Notes: generated by a model from the letters alone, not told the origin. A DNA stretch of 64,000 nucleotides from Psoroptes ovis (GCA_002943765.1 PQWQ01000008.1:2108001-2172000), one strand, 5' to 3'; positions 1 through 12,373 are shown, counted from the first letter of the stretch. Numbers and translations: made by a program.

Positions 1-1
1 T

Positions 2-2875
2 GTATTTTGGGACACCAAAACTGGTCAACAAATTTTTCGATTTGGTGTAAATGATGAAAATCAAGATGGTCAAAATCCATTGGAAATATCAATGATATCA
101 TGTATGGCTTATAATGGTGAAAGTATGATTATTTGTAGTGGACATCATAATGGCTGTATTCGTGTTTATAATTGTCACGAACAACAGTTGAAAACAATAT
201 TTTCTGGCCATCGTGGTACTGTTAATTGTTTGACATTCGATTCGAAAGGTTTACGCTTGGCTACTGGTGGTAAAGATACCGAAATTGTTCTTTGGGATCT
301 TGTCAATCATTCTGGCCTATTTCGCTTGAAAGGCCACAAAGGACCAGTGAATCGAATTGAATTTATGCGTGAACATCCATGGATTCTTGTATCGGCATCA
401 AGTGATACATTTATTAAGCTATGGAATCTTGATACACAGCATTGTTTCCGAACGATTGTTGGTCACCGTACAGAAATATGGAGCTTCATCATTATACGTA
501 ATGATACGGAAATAATATCTGGTGGTTCCGATTCCGAACTTAAAGTATGGAAACTAATATATTCCAATGATGACCAACAAGAATTATTCCAGCAAAAATC
601 CAAAGAATTACATGAAAAACGTTTGAAACGGTTACAGCTGCTTGGTGAAGAAGCTATGAATGAAGACCTTGAAGATCCAATTGATGATGATGAAGATAAT
701 CAAATGATTTTAGTGGAAAATTTTGGTACAATTCTTCGTAAAAGTATGGAAAAATTGATAACAATCACATGTGATCCAACCGAACAGCTAATGCTTTGTC
801 ATGGTAAAGATAATTTTGTTGAATTATTTCGATTAAGGAATGATGAAGAAATTGCTTCGAAATTAAAGAAACGATTACGTAAAGAAAAGAAGCGACAATT
901 AAATGATACGAACGAAGAATCAAATGATGCAACTAATAATGATCAACCAATGGCCACAATTTCTGATGAAATTGAACGATTAGACGTGGTCAAAAGTATA
1001 GCGAAAATACGTTCGATTGACATAAGATTTCTGCGAAAAACAGCTGATAATCAACAAGAATATTTACTAGCAATTTTATTGATGAATAATCAATTAGAAT
1101 TTCAACAATTAACATTGAAAGCAATGATGAAATTGTCGACAAAACAGTTATCAGTCATAAATATGATGGGACATCGTAATGATGTACGGTCAGTTGCCAT
1201 AAGTTCTGATAGTCAATCAATATTGACGGCCAGTGCTGATTCGATAAAATTATGGAATAAATCTTCTTGCAGATGTATGAATACAATAACTAGTGATGAA
1301 TTTAATTCGCTTGAATATCCATTGTGTATCGTATTTGTACCTGGAAATAAACATGCCATAACCGGGACGAAAAATGGTAAAATTCAAATAATTAGTTTGA
1401 CGGCAGCACAAATACAATCAACAATCGATGATGTATCGGAGGAGAATAAACCAATATGGTCTCTTAATTTGCTACCAGATTTGACCGGTATTGTTACTGG
1501 TTGTGAAGATAAATTGGTCAAATTTTGGTCATTTAATCTTGTAGACTCTGAAGACAATGATCAATCATCAAAGATATTAACATTGAATCATGATCGTACA
1601 CTTGAAGTGGATGAAGGTGTCATTTGTACCCGGATATCACCGAATTCCAAATTTATTGCTGTAGCAATGTTAGATAGCTGTGTCAAAATATATTTTATGG
1701 ATACATTCAAATTTTTCCTGTCTCTTTATGGCCACAAATTACCAGTATTATGTATGGATATATCCGATGATAATCGTTTAATTGTGACTGGTTCATCGGA
1801 TAAAAATATTAAAATATGGGGTATGGATTTTGGTGATTGTCATCGATCAATATTTGCACATGATGATAATATATTAGCATTACAATTCATACCGAAAACG
1901 CATCAATTTTTTACGGCATCCAAAGATAAATTGATTAAAATGTGGGATGCTGATACATTCGAAATGATTACAGTGTTGAATGGTCATCACAATGAAATAT
2001 GGAGCATTGCCGTATCACCAAATGGAAAATATTTATTATCAGTATCACATGATAAATCAATACGGCTATGGTATAAAACCAATGAACCGCTTATTCTGCA
2101 TGAAGAAAAAGAGTTATTAAATGAAAAAGAATTTTTAAAAGATCAAATTGGTGAACAACATACATTGATCGCTGGAGAATTACCATCCACTGATGCTGCT
2201 TCAGAATCAGCACGTGCACAAAAGAAAACCATTGATACAATACGTAATGTTGAAAGATTAATTGAAAGTATTGACATTTACTATGAAGAAATTGATAAAT
2301 TAAATCGATATAATCAACAAATGCAGCATTATGAAAGCAATAATAATAAAACGATTGACAGGCCAAAACGTGAACCATGTAATCCGAATCTGCTGATTTA
2401 TCGTACTGAATGTCCATATCGTTTCATGTTGGAAATATTGACACGAATACCATCAAATGAAATAGAAGAAATTTTGCTACAATTACCATTTTATCATATT
2501 CGTCGTTTGCTACAAATATTATCCGAATTATTAGAACGTCGATGGGAAATCGAGCTAGTTTCACGTTGTATTTGTTATTTGATTCGAGTTAATTTTGGAC
2601 AAATAACATCATCGAACAATAGTGATGATAATGATGGTCTATCAATGGTCAAATTGATTGATAAAATACGTAAACAAATGCATTCATCCATTGAATCAAT
2701 TATTGATTTATCAGGTGTTAATTTAGCTGCGCTGAAATATTATGAAAATGTATTCGAATCCAAATCAGATATATCATTATTCACTGAAATATTGTATGAA
2801 AATCGTATGAAATCATCCAACAATAATAAGCGTAAAAAACGTATTGTTCAAGCGCCAATTTTGACATGGAATTAA
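2..2875 (+). CDS. WDR3: WD repeat protein 3 (U3 snoRNP/SSU processome component), 5' truncated
   Basis: The reading frame is open from base 2 (VFWDTKTGQQIF..., a WD-repeat strand) to a TAA at 2873-2875, so the window starts inside the gene. About 957 residues are visible without an intron. The protein holds two sets of WD40 repeats (conserved LKGHKGPVN, LYGHKLPVLCMDIS, IWGMDFGDCH and NGHHNEIW blocks), an acidic linker near bases 660-700, a lysine-rich segment near 850-900, and a C-terminal Utp12 domain (about 2400-2640) before a basic tail. These blocks match WDR3/Utp12, which acts in the nucleolus in 18S rRNA maturation as part of the UTP-B subcomplex. Domain order and the FFLSLYGHKLP and GDCH-IFAHDD signatures are specific to this family. 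The missing 5' part should encode only the first repeats. No poly(A) signal was obvious downstream. Confidence 0.95.
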   Translation, partial: VFWDTKTGQQIFRFGVNDENQDGQNPLEISMISCMAYNGESMIICSGHHNGCIRVYNCHEQQLKTIFSGHRGTVNCLTFDSKGLRLATGGKDTEIVLWDLVNHSGLFRLKGHKGPVNRIEFMREHPWILVSASSDTFIKLWNLDTQHCFRTIVGHRTEIWSFIIIRNDTEIISGGSDSELKVWKLIYSNDDQQELFQQKSKELHEKRLKRLQLLGEEAMNEDLEDPIDDDEDNQMILVENFGTILRKSMEKLITITCDPTEQLMLCHGKDNFVELFRLRNDEEIASKLKKRLRKEKKRQLNDTNEESNDATNNDQPMATISDEIERLDVVKSIAKIRSIDIRFLRKTADNQQEYLLAILLMNNQLEFQQLTLKAMMKLSTKQLSVINMMGHRNDVRSVAISSDSQSILTASADSIKLWNKSSCRCMNTITSDEFNSLEYPLCIVFVPGNKHAITGTKNGKIQIISLTAAQIQSTIDDVSEENKPIWSLNLLPDLTGIVTGCEDKLVKFWSFNLVDSEDNDQSSKILTLNHDRTLEVDEGVICTRISPNSKFIAVAMLDSCVKIYFMDTFKFFLSLYGHKLPVLCMDISDDNRLIVTGSSDKNIKIWGMDFGDCHRSIFAHDDNILALQFIPKTHQFFTASKDKLIKMWDADTFEMITVLNGHHNEIWSIAVSPNGKYLLSVSHDKSIRLWYKTNEPLILHEEKELLNEKEFLKDQIGEQHTLIAGELPSTDAASESARAQKKTIDTIRNVERLIESIDIYYEEIDKLNRYNQQMQHYESNNNKTIDRPKREPCNPNLLIYRTECPYRFMLEILTRIPSNEIEEILLQLPFYHIRRLLQILSELLERRWEIELVSRCICYLIRVNFGQITSSNNSDDNDGLSMVKLIDKIRKQMHSSIESIIDLSGVNLAALKYYENVFESKSDISLFTEILYENRMKSSNNNKRKKRIVQAPILTWN

Positions 2876-3179
2876 AAAATTCAAAAAAACAATCTTTTCA
2901 TTTCGATTTAATAGATGACGTTTTGTACGAAGGGTGATCAATACATTTTGTTTGTTTGTTTGTTTACCATGGCAGATTTAATATGAAAGCAACAAATAAC
3001 AATGACAAAATAGACTAGCAAACATATATACTTCAATTACAAACAATGATGATAATCGTGTATTATTAATGTTCGATAAACATTTAATATATTTTTTCTT
3101 CGCTATTTTGTTTTGCATAGACACATTAAATTGATATTTTTTGAATGAATTAGTTTCAAATTTCTCCTTTACAAAAAAA
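2876..3179. other. WDR3-SGPP intergenic spacer
   Basis: AT-rich spacer of about 300 bp between the WDR3 stop and the phosphatase start. It has a short GTTT run near 2948-2962. No gene, inverted repeat or clear promoter element was seen. It must hold the WDR3 3' end and the promoter of the next gene. Confidence 0.5.
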
Positions 3180-4371
3180 ATGCGATTGAAATATTATTTA
3201 TATCAATTAGTTGAATCATTGAATGATTCAATACATGTTGAACGATTTCAAAGATGTTTTGGTCTTGAATCATTGAAAAATATTGTTGCTGACAACAACA
3301 ACAAGAAGAAATCATATCGTATCAATAATTATTTCTGGTATTATCTATTTTCATTTGGTGCATTACTTGGTTATGAGGTATTCTATGTTTTACTGTATTC
3401 ATATTTATATTGGAATATTGATTCATATGTTTGCCGTAATTTAATGTTAATATGGGCATTGATTATGTATGTTGGTCAAGCATTGAAAGATATCATACGT
3501 ATGCCGAGACCGAATGGACCAAACATCGTGATAATGGAGCCAGAATATTCATTTGAATATGGTATGCCATCTACACATGCTATGTTGGCTGCAATGATGC
3601 CCATATCGTTATATGCATTGATATCGAATCGTTATGAATTTTCATTGTTCATATTCATCATATGTTCCATTTGTTGGACAACATCGATTTGTTGTTCACG
3701 CATTTATTTGGGCATGCATTCTGTTTTGGTGAGTGATTAAATTTCATTTAAATCAAACGTTCATTAAAATAATAATCATAATTACCTCGAAGGATATTTT
3801 AGTTGGCCTAAAACTTACGATTACATTATTAGTATTCATTTTACCAATGTTTCATCGATTAGATTATTTCCTAATTCGAAATGATTTTTCACCACTGATC
3901 ATAATTGGAGCATTAGTAATATTATCAGTGATTTATCCTGTATCAAATCAAGAATCGCCATCAAGAGGTGATACGATTTCAATGATATCGGCAAGCGGTG
4001 GTGTTTACATTGGTTCATGGATTAATTACCGGTTGTCCATTATAAACGATTATCATTCTAGTCATCGATTATATACGATTAATTGGCCATCATCATATGA
4101 ATTATCATTGGCACTCATTCGATTCATTATTGGATTGACATCTCTATTTTTACTTAGACTATTCGGTAAAAGCATTTCACAATGCATCGTTCGAACAATT
4201 ACTGGTTACAAAGATCTCAATCAACCACCACAAAAATATTTGTCAATCGTTCAAATACCGATCAAAATGTTTACATTCTTAATGGTCGGTATGGCCATAG
4301 CATATTTTGCACCATTATCGGCGAGAATTTTACGGATTGAAAGACAATCCATGATGTTTGAAGCATCTTGA
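3180..4371 (+). CDS. SGPP: Sphingosine-1-phosphate phosphatase (PAP2 superfamily), two exons
   Basis: Exons are 3180-3728 and 3793-4371, with a 64 bp GTGAGT...AAG intron; the product is 375 residues. The three PAP2 motifs are present: K103-(6)-RP (KDIIRMPRP), PSTH at 130-133, and SR173-174...H180...D184. The last Asp is the first codon of exon 2, which fixes the acceptor at 3792/3793; the other nearby acceptor would give a stop. Several hydrophobic segments follow, as in the multi-pass ER enzymes SGPP1/2 that dephosphorylate sphingosine-1-phosphate and raise the sphingosine/ceramide pool. Human SGPP1/2 are 441 and 399 residues, so the length fits. The start is the first ATG (3180) in frame. 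Whether it corresponds to SGPP1 or SGPP2 cannot be told. Poly(A) signal at 4458-4463. Confidence 0.9.
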
Positions 4372-4457
4372 AATGCGAAATGATTTTGTTTACAATTTTG
4401 TAGAGAATTTTATTTACTTTTACTTGTCATTATCACAAATTTTGAATAATTTCCAAT

Positions 4458-4463
4458 AATAAA
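4458..4463 (+). terminator. Poly(A) signal AATAAA for the SGPP gene
   Basis: AATAAA lies 87 bp after the SGPP stop codon on the same strand. Confidence 0.55.
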
Positions 4464-6068
4464 TTTTTGAATTCTTTTTTCGAATCACAAAATTATAATC
4501 ACAATGAAAAAAGGTAGCAGCATTTTCAATCACAATTTTTCATTAGAATTTCATATAGTAGTAGTCAAGGCTAACACTATTTTCGAAAAACGAAGGGCGT
4601 GTCCATTTTTTATTCTCTTCTATAGCCTTTGCTGCTACCATTTGCTGCACTGCAATCTAATTATCGAGAAATTGCTCCTCGAAAAAAAGTGTCTAAATTG
4701 CTGCTAGTTTTCAATAAATTCATACTACTACCAGATGTGCAACATTTTTTCCAATATCCCTCCACAAATGAATGCTACTACAGCAAATTATGGAATTTTG
4801 AATACAATTTCCTACAATACAATGCCATACCACTACAACGAAAACCGCCATCATGAACAAAAAAAAATCGAATTTTTTTTTTTTGTTTTCACATTTCATT
4901 CCATTTTTTTGTTTGTTGTTTGTTCACTGTTCATTGTTATAATTGTTTCTTTTGTGTGATATTATCATTGTTTACATCTAAAACTTAATCATAATAAATG
5001 TTGATCATCAACAAACTATGGTCAAATGATATATTCCACCTACTCATATTATGATCAATTGAATAATTGATATCATCATCATTATTAAATGAAAAGAAAT
5101 TGAATCAAAGAAACCGTGTGGCAGTTGTGGTTAGTTGTTGTTGTAGCATCATAATCACATAACAATTTGCTTGAAGCAAAATAATTGAAAAAAAATTTGA
5201 ACACATTGCATTTATACTGTTGCTGCTGCTGCTGTATCGTGGTTGTTGTGATTCTTATTTTCTTGAATATTTTCTTAATAATTTTCTTAGAAAATAATTA
5301 CAACAATAACAATGTCTTCTAATCACATCATGCATTATTGTATGGCGGTTTGGTTTTCAGTTTTTTTTTTGTTGTGTCTGATTGATTAATTTAATTTTGT
5401 GTTTTGTCTCACCAAATATTGATGATTCGAATATCGAATTGTGATATTTGATTCCAAACATTGATCAATTTGAAAATTTTGGTGACATCGTGAATATTCT
5501 CATGACTATTTGTGTGACAAATTATTCAAATAACCAATACGACAGCATACTAAATTTTGATTTGGTTTTTCACAATTTACTTCTCCTGATCATTGAGTCT
5601 ACTAATACATTTTACATTATTTTTTTCCATTCATTCATTCATTCATTACAACTGCTAAACTGTGTGTTGTTTGTGTATTTGTTTAGTGTGTGTGTGTGTT
5701 TTTTTGTCTGTGTCTGTATGTGTGTGTATTTGTGTCTAATAAGCTCTGAGCCCGTGCGTGTTTTTCACTAAAAACAGATTGAGCTTGTTTTATTTATTTA
5801 TTTTTGTGTTTCTGGTTGATGAATTTGAATCAAAATTTGTTGATGATTATTTAATTCAATGTTTATTGTTTGGTTCGTGTGTAATTGTCTTTAATATCAT
5901 CCAATTTGATTTATTTGTTATTAAAATTTGAAAAAACGCACAATAGAAGATATTGTAGAATAATCAAAATTCTTGGTCATTTGATATTATTATTGTACTG
6001 CTTGTACGTGGTTATATGTTTTATCATTGTGAATATATTCATCATATTCAGTGATTCATTCGTAGTTT
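4464..6068. other. SGPP-XPO1 intergenic region with XPO1 5' UTR
   Basis: About 1.6 kb of AT-rich sequence. It holds a CTG run (5218-5235), a TTCA-type run near 5628-5646 and a TG-rich stretch (5687-5740). Short open frames here are low-complexity and show no family similarity. The last part is probably the XPO1 promoter and first non-coding exon, which ends at the GTAAGT donor at 6069. Confidence 0.5.
5687..5740. repeat. TG-rich microsatellite
   Basis: Interrupted TG/T-rich run: a pure (GT)n core at the start, then T-runs and TGTCTG units. Confidence 0.8.
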
Positions 6069-6146
6069 GTAAGTATTTTCCTGGTGTGATTTCATCATTT
6101 GTCATTGTTTTTACGTATTTCTAATACTTTTTTTGTTTTGTTTTAG
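6069..6146 (+). other. Probable 5' UTR intron of exportin-1
   Basis: A GTAAGTATTTT donor at 6069 and a T-rich TTTTAG acceptor ending at 6146 flank 78 bp. They lie 18 bp upstream of the exportin-1 ATG, consistent with a leader intron of the size of the coding introns. No transcript evidence is available. Confidence 0.55.
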
Positions 6147-6164
6147 TTGGGCCAAAGTAAAAAC

Positions 6165-9100
6165 ATGGATTCAATGGAATCATCAGCAGCAGCAGCAATG
6201 TTATGTTCACAACAAGCTCAACCAACATCGACAGCAGCAGCAACAACAACAGTAGTACCATCATCAACGACTGCATCACCAATAGTGTTACAAATGAATG
6301 GTGTGACAAATAATCATCTAAATATGTTGAATAATGCTAATACTAATAACAATAATACGTCAATACCAACGACAAATAATTCAATACATGAATCTTTAAC
6401 ACTAGAAAGTGCCAATCAATTGCTAAATTTTAATGGTGTATTTGATATTCAATTATTGGAACAAATAGTTGAATGTTTATACACCACTCAGGGTCAATCG
6501 CAAAAAATAGCGCAAGAAATATTGACCAAATTCAAAGAGCATCCAGATTCATGGACACGTGTTGATGCTATACTTGAATATGCAAAAAATAAAGAAACAA
6601 AGTATTTAGCACTACAAATATTAGAAAATTTAATCAAAACAAGATGGAAGGTTATGCCCGAAAATCAATGTGAAAATATTAAAAAATTTATTGTAGCATT
6701 AATCATAACAACATCGGCTAATCCAACATCAATGGAACAAGATAAAGTATATATCAATAAATTGAATATGATTCTGGTACAAATTTTGAAACAAGATTGG
6801 CCTAAAAAATGGCCAAATTTCATACAAGATATTTGTGAATCTAGTAAACGAAATGAGCCATTATGTATGAATAATATGACCATTTTAAAATTATTAAGGT
6901 TTGTTCAACCAAACTTTTGATGATTATATGATCAATAATTTATCCAATCATTTTCAATAGTGAAGAATTGTTTGATTTTTCAACTGGCCAGTTAACACAA
7001 GTCAAATCTAAACATTTGAAAGATACAATGTGTCAACATTTTCGTGAAGTATTTTCATTATGTCAATATGTATTAGAAGATTCACGCAATGAAAAATTAA
7101 TATATTGTACATTGGAAACATTGTTAAGGTTTCTTAATTGGATACCTTTGGGTTATATATTTGAAACTGGTCTTATAAATGCATTAATTTTTAAGGTTTG
7201 AATTCCATGTGATTATTATCAACATTTGTTTACTTTAATACTTTAATTTATTCATTTGTATAGTTTTTTCCATATGATCTTTTTCGTAATATTACCCTAA
7301 AATGTTTGACTGAGATAGCCAATATTGATGTGGATACATATGATAAAGTTTATTGTTCAATGTTTGAATCATTTATGCTTCAATTAGAAAAGGTATGTAT
7401 TTTGTTAGGAAGTATTTTTGCATCAATAATGATCGTCACTTCGTGTTTCCGATAGATTCTTCCAGTACCGGGTGATTTGAAAACATTATATGAAACTGGT
7501 TTGGAAGAGAATCAAAATTTCGTACAAAATTTAGCCATGTTTTTATCGACTCTATTGAAAAAACGTGGTCAATTATTCGAAATTGAATTACTCGATCAGC
7601 TGATGATGGCAGTCATGTATTTGATTGTAATATCACAAGTAGAAGATGTTGAAGTGTTTAAAATATGTCTAGAATATTGGGGTTCATTAACGGAACAATT
7701 ATATAAAGAATGTCCTCTTGATGATCGTGTTGTATTTACATCACCTGTACTTAGACGCAGACATTTATATGATGAAATGCTGAATAAACTTCGATATATT
7801 ATGATTGGCCGTATGGCTAAGCCAGAAGAAGTATTGGTCGTGGAAAACGAACAAGGTGAAGTTGTACGTGAATTCATGAAAGATACCGATTCGATACAAT
7901 TATATAATAATATGCGTGAAACATTAGTATATTTGACACATTTGAATTCGAATGATACTGAAACAATAATGAATGAAAAACTCAAAAAACAAGTTGATGG
8001 TAGTGAATGGTCTTGGAAAAATCTAAATACAGTAAGTTTACATGCTTATAATTTATTTAATTACGATTTAACATTTTCTTGTTCAGTTATGTTGGGCCAT
8101 CGGTTCGATATCAGGTGCTATGCTTGAAGAAGAAGAAAGAAAATTTCTAGTCACCGTAATTAAAGAATTACTGGGTCTATGTGAACAAAAACGTGGTAAA
8201 GATAATAAAGCTATCATCGCATCTAATATTATGTATGTTGTCGGTCAATATCCACGATTTTTGCGCGCATATTGGAAGTTTTTGAAAACAGTTGTCAATA
8301 AATTGTTTGAGTTCATGCACGGTAAATCTCATTGATTTTAAAATTCCTACTTAATCTCATGCAACTGATTCTTAATTCAAATAGAAACGCATGATGGTGT
8401 ACAAGATATGGCTTGTGATACCTTCATAAAAATTGCAAATAAATGTCGAAGACATTTCATTACAATACAACCGGGTGAAGTACAGCCATTTATTGATGAA
8501 ATATTGGAAAATATGGCCACTGTTATCAATCAGCTCGAACCGCATCAGGTAAAATTATTAAAGCATGAACAAAATGGCCAATTAATCATTTATTATTCTT
8601 CCTTACTAGATTCATACGTTTTATGAAGCAGTTGGTTACATGATCAGTGCACAAACAGATGAAAAAGTTCAAGAAGAATTGATACAAAAATATATGACAT
8701 TACCGAATCAAGTTTGGAATGAAATAATACGCAACGCATCGATGAATGTCGATTTTCTGACCGATCATATTGCTATAAAACAATTAGATAATATTATCAA
8801 AACAAATTATCATGCCTGTAAAGCATTGGGACATAATTATATACTTCAATTAAAATACATTTATATGGACATGTTAAGCCTTTATAAGGTTATGAGTCAA
8901 CATATATCGGCAGCCATTGCAAAGAATGGTGAATCAGTTATGAAACAACCAATCATACGTTCGATGCGTGGCCTCAAAAAAGAAATTCTTAAATTAATAA
9001 ATGAATGGGTCTGTCACTCTAATGATCATAAAGTTGTATTACAATCATTTATTCCCAATCTTCTCGATGCTATACTACTTGATTATAAAATGTGTCCAGT

Positions 9101-10107
9101 GCCTTCAGCTAGAGAGCCAGAAGTTCTTTCAACAATGTCTACTGTTTTGAAAAAACTAACCGTAAGTTATTTATTATTGATTAAATTCTCTTGACGATTT
9201 CGTTTAATTATCACTCAATATAGGATAATATTACGCCACTAATTCCAGGCATATTTGATGCCGTATTTGAATGTACATTAGAAATGATCAATAAAGATTT
9301 TCAAGAATATCCTGAACATCGGATAAATTTTTATATACTTTTACAACAAGCCGTAACACATTGTTTCTCAGCTTGTTTGAATACGTTACCGAATCAATTT
9401 AAATTGGTATTAGATTCAATAATATGGGCATTGAAACATACAATGCGTAATGTTGCCGATACTGGATTGAAAATTTTATTAACTTTAATGGAAAATATGG
9501 TAAAACAACCAGCTGAAATGAGTAATCACTTTTTTCAAACATATTATACTGATATAATGCAACACATGTTTTCAGTCGTAACGGATACATCACATTCAGC
9601 TGGTTTAACTATGCAAGCACGAATATTAGCCTTTATGTTTGAAATTGTTGATATGGGTAAAATTACCGAACCATTAAATCCGGCCATTCAAAATGGTAAT
9701 GTTGCCAATGCTGTCGTTGGTCAACCAGCATTTGATAATGTTCAATATGTCAAAGAATTTGTGTCGAATCTATTGAAAGGTGCTTTCAGCCATCTAAACG
9801 ATGCTCAAATTCAAGTGACTGTACAAGGATTCTTTAATCTAAACCATGATGTTGTCGCGTTCAAAGAACATTTACGTGATTTCCTTGTACAAATTAGGGT
9901 ATGTCTTTTATACAATGATATTCTCCCTTATTTTAATTTATTTATTTTAATCAACAGGAATTTTCTGGTGAAGACGATAGCGATTTATTCCTCGAAGAAC
10001 GTATGGCCGAATTAGAGAAAAAAGAAAAAGAGAAGCGTCAACGACAATTAGCCGTACCGGGTATTATTAATCCATATGATTTGCCTGATGCTATGGATGA
10101 TAATTGA
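6165..10107 (+). CDS. XPO1: Exportin-1 / CRM1 nuclear export receptor, nine coding exons
   Basis: Exons: 6165-6898, 6961-7195, 7264-7392, 7456-8031, 8087-8321, 8385-8548, 8610-9161, 9224-9898, 9958-10107. All joins keep frame and give 1149 residues. From about residue 80 on, the protein follows the importin-beta-type CRM1 sequence almost block for block (LKEHPDSWTRVD-like CRIME start, SEELFDFSTGQ, PEEVLVVEN, EFMKDTDS, PNQVWN, KHTMRNVADTGL, DLFLEER). It exports leucine-rich NES cargo and RNPs with Ran-GTP. The cysteine equivalent to the leptomycin-reactive human Cys528 is kept (LGLCEQKRGKDN, about residue 590). The first ~70 residues are a Q/T/N/A-rich extension absent from the human protein (1071 residues). 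A poly(A) signal cluster sits near 10759. Confidence 0.96.
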
Positions 10108-10492
10108 AAAAACAAATATTGGTGTTGAATTTGTATAATGTTCATCGTTTCATTATTTCATGAACAAACCGAAAACAAAAAATTGATCTTTGACACACAC
10201 ACACACCTACATACGCATATATATTTTTTAAATGGTTCAAAAAAAAATTACTTCAAGAAGAAATTGATTATTATTATTATAGAGAAGATATACATGTTAC
10301 TGCTATTATATAACAATTCATCTTCATTTTTTTTCAAATTTCAAAATTCATCAAAATATAAAATCATTCGATCATTTGGGCGCTGATCATCATTAATCTT
10401 TTTATTATTATAATTATTATTCATTTATTATAATAATTTCATTCATTTTTATGTTTTTTTCTATTTCTATTTCTATTACTACACTATTTCTA

Positions 10493-10572
10493 TTAGGTTG
10501 TCCGGAAAGTTTTTGCCAGTTATATCGAAGAAAATAATTGGAAAATCGGCAAGAACTTTTCGGACAACCTAA
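10493..10572 (+). mobile_element. TTAGGTTGTCC MITE, copy 1 (palindromic type A)
   Basis: 80 bp element from TTAGGTTGTCCGG to CGGACAACCTAA, flanked on both sides by TA. The arms pair for about 25 bp (TTTTTGCC against GGCAAGAAC). It lies in the XPO1 3' region. Confidence 0.9.
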
Positions 10573-10758
10573 TATTATCATTTGTGAAATTTTTTTCTGC
10601 TGCTACTGCTGCTTCTGTTTTTCTATTCAAATACAAATGATCTATGGAAAATAAGATTAAATTATCACACAAATTTATATTTGCACATATAAACAATAAC
10701 AACACAAACAATTAATGATACCGCGACACGTCAAACACTACACATTGTATGAATATCA

Positions 10759-10764
10759 AATAAA
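10759..10764 (+). terminator. Candidate poly(A) signal for exportin-1
   Basis: First AATAAA of an overlapping AATAAATAAATA cluster 650 bp after the XPO1 stop. A closer signal may be used instead. Confidence 0.35.
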
Positions 10765-11343
10765 TAAATAAATACAATTAAATCATTTATAATTGATGAG
10801 CGGCGATTAATGGATAATCGAATAATAAAACTTTTGCTATTTTTTATTATTTAAATATTTGTATACAACAATCATTTCTCTGATCAGAATAAAGGTGGGA
10901 AAATTTTTTTTTAAAATTTTTAGAGATTGTGTTATTAAGCACCAGATGGCCGCACTTTTCCATGAAAAAAAAAATTTAAAAGGCCAAAAAAAATGAAATT
11001 GAATTGGGCTGATCCAAATCAAATGGAAAAAATTGTTTTCTAACGGTTTTGTCTCGATTATGGAGATGTTTAAGGTTAGTGTTATTCGCGTGTATATTCA
11101 TTCATTCATTTATAATCAATGAATTGTGAACTCTCGTGTATGCCAGATGTTTTTCCTCATTTCAGCAATTCAACCAATGTAAAACATCTAACGGTCAAAT
11201 CATTTAAATCTAACATAGTTTGGCCTTTTAGTCATCTGGTTGTTTTGTTCATTTCAGTTCAAAAACATATTCTAGTCATTTGTGCATATAAATAGTCCAT
11301 TTAAATTTTGAATGTATTAAACCATCCATATTCTCATAAATAA

Positions 11344-12272
11344 ATGAATTATTCAAATAACGAATATTCTTCCAAAAATTATTGTTTCCATCCACATCAT
11401 CTTCATCATCAACAACATTATCAGCAACATCAACGACAACACTGTTTAGAGCCATTGGCAAATGCATTCATCGATGATTGGCGATGGTCAAATGATGATC
11501 GATTAAATGAGGTTTTTAACTTTAACTTGAATTTGTTTGATATCAACTATTGATCTTTTTCTATCCCTTAAGATTGATATATCGAACAATGGACAGGTAG
11601 CATCGTTTCATATCGAATGGAGCAGCGGTACGGCTGGTGTTCGTGGCGATAAACCAATAAATTTACATCCGAATTGTAAATATTATTGGGAAGTTTTACT
11701 TAAAGATCGTGTGTTTGGCACCAGTATGATGATCGGTTTGACCACACGACAAGCTAAACTTTATTCTAGTTCATATATTAATCTGATTGGAGAAAATAAA
11801 TTCGGTTGGGTATGTTACGACAATTCGATTACGGTGTAATGCTTCAATCTATTGTGTTTTCCATCTCCAGGGTCTATCACACAAAGGACTACTATGGCAT
11901 AATAATCATTGGCGTGAATACACTAAACCGTTTCCAGAAAATTTCTCGACAAAAATCGGCCTTTTGTATGATAATGGTTCGGTCACTTTTTACAAAGATG
12001 GCTATTGTCTTGGCGTTGCTTTCACTGGTTTAGATAAAATCAAAGATCACCTATATCCAACCATTAGTTCGACAGCTGCACAATCACAATTCATTCTGAC
12101 CGTAGCTAAGCGTGATTTCATTAATCTTCAAGATCATTGCCGCAACGTATTACGACAACAATTAGCGACCAAGCATCGCAACATTTATCGATGGCAAAAG
12201 CTTTTGCCGCCAACAATTTTCAATTATTTACTACTACAAGATGAACAAGAAGAAGCAACGTCGATCGATTGA
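11344..12272 (+). CDS. SPSB3: SPRY domain/SOCS box protein, SPSB3-like, three exons
   Basis: Exons 11344-11511, 11573-11809 and 11871-12272, joined in phase 0, give 268 residues. After a short histidine/glutamine-rich N terminus comes a SPRY (B30.2) domain: WSSGTAGVRG, YYWEV, FGTSMMIGLTT, FGWGLSHKGLLWH (across the intron 2 join), YDNGSVTFYKDG, YPTISSTAAQS. The order and wording match SPSB3 (WSCGTAAIRG, WEIKM, YGTDMMVGIGT, CSTAAKS). The last 40 residues (LQDHCRNVLRQQ...LLPPTIFNYLL) resemble a SOCS box. SPSB proteins are substrate adaptors for cullin-RING E3 ubiquitin ligases. The second join is firm because the WGLS motif is rebuilt only by splicing. Convergent with eIF3h. Confidence 0.88.
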
Positions 12273-12364
12273 TTGATAAACAGCTGAATTAACCAAATCA
12301 AATGAGTACAAACATTTCTAGTCAAAGTCAAGTTTAAGTCAATTACATTGAATTCAAAAATTTT

Positions 12365-12373
12365 TTTATTAAA
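12365..12373. terminator. Overlapping bidirectional poly(A) signals (SPSB3 +, eIF3h -)
   Basis: On the plus strand ATTAAA occupies 12368-12373. On the minus strand AATAAA is the complement of 12365-12370. The two signals overlap by three bases inside the 186 bp gap between two convergent stop codons. Confidence 0.5.

Larger units (their letters stand above)
10108..11343. other. XPO1-SPSB3 intergenic region
   Basis: AT-rich spacer of 1.2 kb. It holds the XPO1 3' UTR, one MITE copy (10493-10572), a likely XPO1 poly(A) cluster (AAATAAATAAATA near 10759) and a CCAGATGGCCGC motif at 10942-10953. The promoter of the SPRY gene must lie in its right part. Confidence 0.5.

Noticed and set aside
4504..4959. 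Three overlapping plus-strand frames of 67-75 codons
   Set aside because: They overlap in different frames, have no recognisable domain and lie in the SGPP 3' flank.
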